From: Pseudomonadota bacterium
GTDB taxonomy: Bacteria > Desulfobacterota > Desulfobacteria > Desulfobacterales > ETH-SRB1
Assembly: GCA_018897415.1 (NCBI GenBank)
Contig: JAHIKR010000213.1
Span: forward strand, 1-9,656
Length of the DNA stretch: 9,656 bases
Reading direction: 5' to 3'
This document shows, piece after piece, positions 6,027-9,656 of the stretch. The translations under genes and the position numbers were made by a program. The notes under the pieces are model-generated. The model was not told the origin of the DNA, searched no databases, and saw only the letters and a list, made by a program, of their open reading frames with translations. Positions within the stretch are counted from its first letter, which is position 1, and the number at the start of each line of letters is the position of its first letter.

Positions 6027-7412
6027 CTAATTTCTCGCAAGCCTGGCAACCGACTCTATGTGATATGTATGCGGAAACATATCAACCGGCTGCACTTCCA
6101 AGACCTTATAATTGTCTTTCATCATACCGAGATCTCTTGCCATGGTTGCCGGATTGCAAGAAACATAGACTATTTTATCTGGAGACATATCAAGAACCTG
6201 CTTAACCACCTTCTCATGCATCCCTGCCCTTGGAGGATCAATTATCATAACATCCGGCTTTTTTACATGTTCAAGGCAATTTTTAATATCACCAAGGATA
6301 AAACGACAATTTGAAATTCCATTATTTTTACAATTTGCTTCTGCGTCTTGAACTGCACTTTTAGAAATTTCTATTCCTATCAACTCCTTAGCCGAATTTG
6401 CAAGGAAAATAGCTATTGTGCCTGCCCCGCTGTAAAGGTCAACAACATACTCTTTCCCCGACAGTTCAGCATATTCTCTGACTTTTTCGTACAAAATCTC
6501 TGCACCTAAGGTATTGGTCTGAAAAAAGGAATTTGCGGATATTTCGAACTCATATTGACCGATTTTTTCCTTTATAAATGGACTGCCGGTAAGGAGCACC
6601 TCATACTCTCCAACAGCGATACCTGCTTTGCGTGTATTTATGTTGTTTATTACAGACACAATCTGAGGATATTTTTTCGTTAATAAGTCAGAAAGTGGCT
6701 GCAACTCCTTATTGGATTTCTCTGAAGTTACTATATTAAGCATCCACTGATCATAAGTCGTAGAATATCTTAGCATAACAAAACGCCAGAAGCCAATGTG
6801 GCTCCGAAGCCCATATACTGGAACATTTGACTCCTTAATATAACCCCTTACGTCATCAAGAATATCATTTCCAAGAGCTGACTGAAGCAGGCATCTTTTA
6901 ATATCAAGCACCTTGTGAAAAGTCCCCGGGACATGAAGCCCAAGAGCAAAATTTAAATCTATATTTTCCATGCCAATCTCATCGGGCATAAGCCATCTTC
7001 TGTCTGAACAGGAAAACTCCATTTTGTTTCTGTATCCATAAATCAGCTTTGACGGGATTGTAGGATGGACAGTTACCCCCTTTATAATTCCAATATGCTC
7101 AAGTGAATCAATAACATGTTGTTGTTTGTAAACAAGTTGTTTTTCATATTTCAAAAATTGCCACTTGCATCCTCCACAATGGCCACTGTATATACAGGGA
7201 GGATCTATTCTGAATGGAGATTTTTCAAGTATTTCGACAATACTGGCAACAGCAAAGTTTTTCTTCTTTTTTATTATGCTGGCAATTACGACATCTAAAG
7301 GTACGGTCTGGTCAACAAAAACAGCTAACCCGTCTTTACGTGCGAGTCCTTTTCCGCCAAATGCCAGCCCAGAAATTTCAAGTTTCAGTTCTTGCCCTTT
7401 TTTAACAGACAT
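6027..7412 (-). CDS. rlmD: 23S rRNA (uracil-5-)-methyltransferase, RlmD/RumA family
   Basis: SAM-dependent methylation of carbon 5 of a uracil in rRNA (U1939 for E. coli RlmD). At 461 residues it has the full family architecture. An N-terminal TRAM RNA-binding domain spans about 5-62. A [4Fe-4S] cysteine set follows at Cys73, Cys79, Cys82 and Cys174 (PCIYSGHCGGCKW and KRCLL), matching the C-x5-C-x2-C plus distant Cys of RumA. The SAM loop DLYSGAGTIAIFLA is at 325-338, and IDPPRAG at 391-397. The nucleophile is Cys419 in VSCNPATMARDL, and Glu453 (HIESVA) is the expected general base. The ATG at 7412 is preceded by AAAGGA six bases upstream. It is the first gene of a probable operon with namZ and rnhA. 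The family also contains RlmC and TrmA; the Fe-S cluster and TRAM domain favour RlmD, but the exact target base is inferred. Confidence 0.93.
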   Translation of the reverse strand: MSVKKGQELKLEISGLAFGGKGLARKDGLAVFVDQTVPLDVVIASIIKKKKNFAVASIVEILEKSPFRIDPPCIYSGHCGGCKWQFLKYEKQLVYKQQHVIDSLEHIGIIKGVTVHPTIPSKLIYGYRNKMEFSCSDRRWLMPDEIGMENIDLNFALGLHVPGTFHKVLDIKRCLLQSALGNDILDDVRGYIKESNVPVYGLRSHIGFWRFVMLRYSTTYDQWMLNIVTSEKSNKELQPLSDLLTKKYPQIVSVINNINTRKAGIAVGEYEVLLTGSPFIKEKIGQYEFEISANSFFQTNTLGAEILYEKVREYAELSGKEYVVDLYSGAGTIAIFLANSAKELIGIEISKSAVQDAEANCKNNGISNCRFILGDIKNCLEHVKKPDVMIIDPPRAGMHEKVVKQVLDMSPDKIVYVSCNPATMARDLGMMKDNYKVLEVQPVDMFPHTYHIESVARLARN

Positions 7413-7462
7413 TTATGATCCTTTAACGCAATAGTTACGAAAATAAAAAATTTTATATTAAA

Positions 7463-8203
7463 TTGAAAACAAATTCAATCTGCAAAAAAATCTCGTCCAA
7501 GTCCAATGGTTTTCTTATTAAAGGAACTCTACACCTGCCGAAGTCAAAGCGTCCTCCAATTGTAATTGGAGTACACGGACTTTTCAGCGACAGTAACTCT
7601 CCCAAACAAATAGAACTGGCAAAAAAATGCAATGAGCTAAATATTGCCTTTTTTAGATTCGATCATCGCGGATGCGGGGAAAGCGAAGGTGTATTTAGAG
7701 ACGTTACTTCTTTTGCTGCCAGGCAAAGTGATCTTATCAGTGCCGTAAAAACCATTTTATCAAGGAATGATACGGGAAACAGGATTGGACTTTTTGGAAG
7801 CAGCCTGGGAGGAGCTGTTTGTATATCTATTGCAAAAACACTAAAGGTCGCAGCTCTTGTTACCTTTGCTGCTCCTGTACGAAGTGAACCATTAATAGAA
7901 GCGCTTGATAAATCAAACTATTTAAATAATCTACCCTTATCATTTTATAAAACAAATCTTAATTTTGACATTTCAGACAAGCTGCCAGACATCCATAATA
8001 TTTTAATATTTCACGGAGATTCCGATAAAATAGTACCCATATCAAATGCAGAGGAAATATACTCAAAAGCTGGTAATCCAAAAAAATTAATCATACAATC
8101 TCAAGGTGATCATCGCATGAGTGACAAAGAACATCAAACACAGTTCTTAAATGAGTCTGCCCTCTGGTTCAAAAAGCAAATAAACCTCCCGTCATTCAGA
8201 TGA
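7463..8203 (+). CDS. Alpha/beta hydrolase (serine hydrolase, acylglycerol/acyl-peptide type)
   Basis: A 246-residue single-domain alpha/beta hydrolase. The oxyanion motif HGL is at 38-40. A FDHRGCGESEG stretch (66-76) is typical of esterase/lipase and peptidase-like members. The nucleophile elbow G-S-S-L-G-G puts Ser114 as catalytic Ser. The acid is Asp188 in HGDSDKIVP (184-192) and the His is His217 in GDHRM. The triad is intact; the substrate cannot be read from sequence. There is no signal peptide, so it is cytoplasmic. The start is uncertain: the frame has no ATG before the core, opens just after a stop at 7424-7426, and the best candidate is TTG at 7463, with no recognisable Shine-Dalgarno before it. 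Only 50 bp separate it from the divergent rlmD gene. Its last 12 bases overlap the 3' end of the convergent nitroreductase gene. Confidence 0.87.
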   Translation: MKTNSICKKISSKSNGFLIKGTLHLPKSKRPPIVIGVHGLFSDSNSPKQIELAKKCNELNIAFFRFDHRGCGESEGVFRDVTSFAARQSDLISAVKTILSRNDTGNRIGLFGSSLGGAVCISIAKTLKVAALVTFAAPVRSEPLIEALDKSNYLNNLPLSFYKTNLNFDISDKLPDIHNILIFHGDSDKIVPISNAEEIYSKAGNPKKLIIQSQGDHRMSDKEHQTQFLNESALWFKKQINLPSFR

Positions 8204-8905
8204 AAGCTTTCCAACCGGCATAATACAAAGCGGATACTCATATAGATCAAAATTCATAACATTTTTCAGTTCATTATCATTAAACGCTCCAATAACCAGC
8301 GTCCCAAGATTTAAAGAAACAGACTGTAAATAAACATTCTGTACAGCATGTCCAGCTTCAATGAATACATATCTTATTCCTCTTTCCCCATATTTGACCG
8401 TTGTCCGCTCATAAATAGCACAAAAAACAATTACTGCAGCAGCAGCACTTATCGAGCTCTGATTTAAAGAAGCTCTGCATACTTCAGCCCTTTTGTCACC
8501 ATCAACTGTCTTCGCAAGGGCATTCTCATGTGGCCTGTATTTATAAATACCCGGGGAAAGATCTTTCACTCTTCCTGCAACAATATAAATTTCCAGTGGG
8601 TAAAGCGCTCCTGCAGAAGGAGCTGTTCTGTATCCTCTTGAATCTGTAATTCCCTGAGCTGCCCATAAAAGCTGTGATATTTCGGCAAGAGATAATGGTT
8701 CATTTGAGTAGCTTCTGATAGACCTTCTTTTTAATAATGCCATTTCAACCGATGTATTGCCGTCATAATAAGGGGCTGGTAATTTTATAATTTCTGAGGA
8801 GTTATTTGTTGACATTGATTCACATCTCCCAGTTGGAAATACAATTATAACAAATATTATAAAAATTATTAAATAAAATCTTGTATTATTATAATATGTT
8901 ATCAA
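8192..8905 (-). CDS. SagB-type nitroreductase-family flavoprotein with export signal
   Basis: An FMN-dependent oxidoreductase of the SagB/ThcOx branch of the nitroreductase family. Signatures are RRSIRSY (60-66), WAAQGITD (81-88), TAPSAGALYPLE (94-105), YGERGIRYVFIEAGHAVQN (172-190) and the C-terminal LGTLVIGAF (200-208). In the toxin and TOMM pathways, SagB-type enzymes oxidise azolines to azoles, but most stand-alone members have no known substrate. I chose the TTG at 8905 (237 residues) because AGGGAAGGGG (8911-8920 on the complement) sits five bases before it. The frame stays open to a TTG at 8965, but a perfect TATAAT promoter box (8942-8947) falls in that extension. From 8905 the N-terminus reads as a signal peptide: MITYYNNTRF followed by 13 hydrophobic residues. 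The ATG at residue 31 would give a cytoplasmic form instead. The cysteine near residue 28 is preceded by Arg, so it is not a normal lipobox. Confidence 0.86.
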   Translation of the reverse strand: MITYYNNTRFYLIIFIIFVIIVFPTGRCESMSTNNSSEIIKLPAPYYDGNTSVEMALLKRRSIRSYSNEPLSLAEISQLLWAAQGITDSRGYRTAPSAGALYPLEIYIVAGRVKDLSPGIYKYRPHENALAKTVDGDKRAEVCRASLNQSSISAAAAVIVFCAIYERTTVKYGERGIRYVFIEAGHAVQNVYLQSVSLNLGTLVIGAFNDNELKNVMNFDLYEYPLCIMPVGKLSSE

Positions 8906-8910
8906 AAATA

Positions 8911-8920
8911 CCCCTTCCCT
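8911..8920 (-). promoter_or_regulatory. Ribosome binding site that decides the nitroreductase start
   Basis: On the minus strand this reads AGGGAAGGGG, five bases before the TTG at 8905. No comparable site precedes the longer option at 8965, so it favours the 237-residue product with a signal peptide. Confidence 0.65.
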
Positions 8921-8941
8921 GTATCTATTATAAATAATAAT

Positions 8942-8947
8942 ATTATA
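8942..8947 (-). promoter_or_regulatory. -10 box of the nitroreductase promoter
   Basis: The minus strand reads TATAAT, an exact sigma70 -10 match, about 37 bases before the TTG start at 8905. The hexamer 17 bp further upstream (TATTAT) is a poor -35, so only the -10 is convincing. Its position argues against translation starting at 8965. Confidence 0.4.
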
Positions 8948-8980
8948 TCTACCTCGTTGATACAATAATAAAAAAATATC

Positions 8981-9008
8981 TTGACAAAAATTAGAATAAA
9001 CTTAAATT
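8981..9008 (+). promoter_or_regulatory. Promoter for the Cys-rich peptide gene
   Basis: A perfect -35 TTGACA (8981-8986), a 16-bp spacer and TAAATT (9003-9008; 4/6 match to TATAAT). It lies about 60 bp before the ATG at 9069, and the palindrome at 9007-9026 begins at the end of its -10 box, where a repressor would act. Confidence 0.55.
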
Positions 9009-9026
9009 ATGAGCATAGGCTCATAA
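9007..9026. promoter_or_regulatory. Operator-like palindrome TTATGAGC-ATAG-GCTCATAA
   Basis: Perfect 8-bp inverted repeats TTATGAGC (9007-9014) and GCTCATAA (9019-9026) around a 4-base centre, placed at the expected transcription start of the promoter at 8981-9008. There is no T-run after it, so it is not a terminator, and two-fold symmetry fits a dimeric DNA-binding protein. From memory only, ATGAGC-type palindromes with an AT-rich centre occur ahead of small Cys- or Gly-rich protein and NifX-like gene clusters in anaerobes; I cannot verify that here, and no regulator gene is in the window. Confidence 0.65.
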
Positions 9027-9068
9027 CAAATTTAAAAATCACTTTAAGTAAAATAAGGAGGAAATATC

Positions 9069-9224
9069 ATGGCAAGAAAAAATATGAACGGCAATAAGAA
9101 TGGATGCTGTGGAAAAAGAGATGGTAGCGGGGAAAAAAACGGATGCTGTAATGGAGAAAAACAGAGAAATAAACAAAGAAATAATTGTGGTAATGATAAG
9201 AAAGATGGCAGTTGCGGCAAATAA
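9069..9224 (+). CDS. 51-residue cysteine-rich small protein
   Basis: I do not recognise a named family. The product has 51 residues and is rich in Asn, Gly, Lys and Cys, with six cysteines: two CC pairs in KNGCCGKRDG (Cys13, Cys14) and KNGCCNGEKQ (Cys26, Cys27), then Cys40 (NNCGN) and Cys49 (GSCGK). The KNGCC repeat is also visible in the DNA (9099-9110 and 9138-9149 differ at one base). No hydrophobic segment or signal peptide is present, so it is a soluble, basic, probably disordered peptide unless metal or disulfide bonds fold it. It is clearly a gene: AAGGAGG (9055-9061) seven bases before the ATG, a TTGACA promoter, a palindromic operator-like site and a G+C-rich terminator just after the stop. 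Possible roles are metal binding, a partner of redox or cofactor proteins, or (less likely) a modified-peptide precursor given the neighbouring SagB-type gene. All are inferences. Confidence 0.8.
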   Translation: MARKNMNGNKNGCCGKRDGSGEKNGCCNGEKQRNKQRNNCGNDKKDGSCGK

Positions 9225-9229
9225 GTCAA

Positions 9230-9265
9230 AAGGCCGGGCCTCAAGTTATAGTGAGGCCTGGCCTT
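9230..9265 (+). terminator. Intrinsic terminator after the Cys-rich peptide gene
   Basis: A 14-bp stem, AAGGCCGGGCCTCA (9230-9243) with TGAGGCCTGGCCTT (9252-9265), has a single G-U pair and an 8-base loop. It starts five bases after the stop codon. The tail (CATATAAT) has few T residues, so efficiency is uncertain, but the strength and position of the stem support a terminator; it could also block read-through from the convergent stress-protein gene. Confidence 0.75.
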
Positions 9266-9381
9266 CATATAATATAGGATAAGGTGATTATCCGGACTTA
9301 AAATAATTCTTTAAAATTATATTAAGTACTTATCATCTAGTAATTATCTTGTTCTTTTAAGCTCAATAACTATCAACGTAT

Positions 9382-9656
9382 TTATTTCGCTGGGCGATTT
9401 ACGCTGACAACCGGACAATTGGCACGTATTACAACCTGTTCCATTGTGCTTCCGATAATTGCTTTGTCTGGATCCTTTTCTTTTGAATGATGAGCCATAA
9501 CAATTAGATCTGCTTCTTTTCTCCTGGCAAATTTTACAATTTCCATGTAAGGTATGCCTTCCCATGTTTTAATATCATAATTATCAAAACCTTCTATTTT
9601 AGTGATATAGGTTTCCCTTATTCTATCTATTATTTCATCAAGACTTTTGTCTATCT
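9382..9656 (-). CDS. Universal stress protein family (C-terminal part, runs off right edge)
   Basis: The last 90 residues of a UspA-fold protein; the start lies beyond the window. The diagnostic part is EADLIVMAHHSKEK, followed by IIGSTMEQVVIRANCPVVSVNR, the usual final beta-alpha-beta of the family (compare GSVAERVLRHAPCPVLVV in typical members). In ATP-binding members the preceding loop is G-x2-G-x9-G-S/T. Here it is A-H-H-S, then ten residues, then G-S, so both loop glycines are missing (Ala54 and Ser57 of the fragment) and one residue is inserted. Nucleotide binding may therefore be altered or lost. USP proteins act in stress endurance, often as dimers. Its 3' end faces the Cys-rich peptide gene; the 116 bp between that gene's terminator and this stop contain no convincing terminator for this gene. 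Confidence 0.87.
   Translation of the reverse strand, partial: IDKSLDEIIDRIRETYITKIEGFDNYDIKTWEGIPYMEIVKFARRKEADLIVMAHHSKEKDPDKAIIGSTMEQVVIRANCPVVSVNRPAK

Noticed and set aside
7116..7434. Overlapping plus-strand frames opposite the start of rlmD
   Set aside because: They are antisense to the TRAM and Fe-S cysteine region of a well-supported gene and have no promoter or ribosome binding site.
8817..8905. Lipoprotein signal in the SagB-type protein (Cys at about residue 28)
   Set aside because: The residues before the Cys (TGR) do not fit a lipobox, which needs a small residue at -1; an ordinary signal peptide or membrane anchor is more likely.
9044..9268. A 74-codon minus-strand frame rich in Leu, Pro and Phe
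   Set aside because: It is antisense to the Cys-rich gene, starts in the terminator, has no ribosome binding site, and its composition is the complement of a Lys/Gly-rich gene.
9100..9282. A 60-codon plus-strand frame overlapping the Cys-rich gene
   Set aside because: It lies in another frame, has no ribosome binding site and reads through the terminator hairpin, whereas the 9069 frame has all its signals in place.
9277..9293. Short inverted repeat GGATAA-GGTGA-TTATCC
   Set aside because: A 6-bp A+T-rich stem without a T-run; this is expected by chance and is not a convincing terminator for either neighbour.
9344..9565. A 73-codon minus-strand frame with several Cys and Ser
   Set aside because: It is out of frame with the universal stress protein that covers this region with clear family motifs.

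Overview
The window is A+T-rich chromosomal DNA from a Gram-negative bacterium. The best guess is a Desulfobacterota (former Deltaproteobacteria) member, perhaps close to the Desulfobacterales. This is an inference from three things: a full-length PlsB acyltransferase, the GTCATTCCCG...CGGGAATGAC dyad element, and heptameric intergenic repeats of a kind I associate with those genomes. No 16S or other phylogenetic marker is present. I see no tRNA, rRNA, CRISPR, transposase or phage gene.

Layout, left to right. (1) 1-342, minus: N-terminal part of a MurU-like sugar-1-phosphate nucleotidyltransferase, cut by the window edge. (2) 343-701: non-coding, almost entirely heptamer repeats arranged as a large nested inverted repeat (437-649) flanked by CTGACCW heptamers. 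(3) 702-3320, minus: plsB, glycerol-3-phosphate acyltransferase. (4) 3321-3800: non-coding, with a 92-bp dyad element and a second hairpin. (5) 3801-4079, plus: a 92-residue membrane/coiled-coil protein, ending at a terminator shared with the convergent gene. (6) 4130-7412, minus: a tight probable operon, rlmD-like 23S rRNA methyltransferase, then namZ-like (DUF1343/GH171) muramidase, then RNase HI with an extra N-terminal segment. (7) 7463-8203, plus: alpha/beta hydrolase. (8) 8192-8905, minus: SagB-type nitroreductase with an export signal, overlapping the hydrolase tail to tail. (9) 9069-9224, plus: a 51-residue, six-cysteine peptide with its own promoter, palindromic operator-like site, strong ribosome binding site and terminator. 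(10) 9382-9656, minus: C-terminal part of a universal stress protein, cut by the right edge.

Most of the window is housekeeping: phospholipid synthesis (PlsB), rRNA modification (RlmD), RNA/DNA hybrid removal (RNase HI) and possible peptidoglycan sugar salvage (NamZ plus the MurU-like enzyme). The strongest candidate for something undescribed is the compact Cys-rich peptide unit at 8981-9265. It is a complete small transcription unit that standard gene callers could miss, and it sits divergently beside the SagB-type flavoprotein. Four of the ten genes use GTG or TTG starts, so start positions are uncertain in those cases and are discussed entry by entry.
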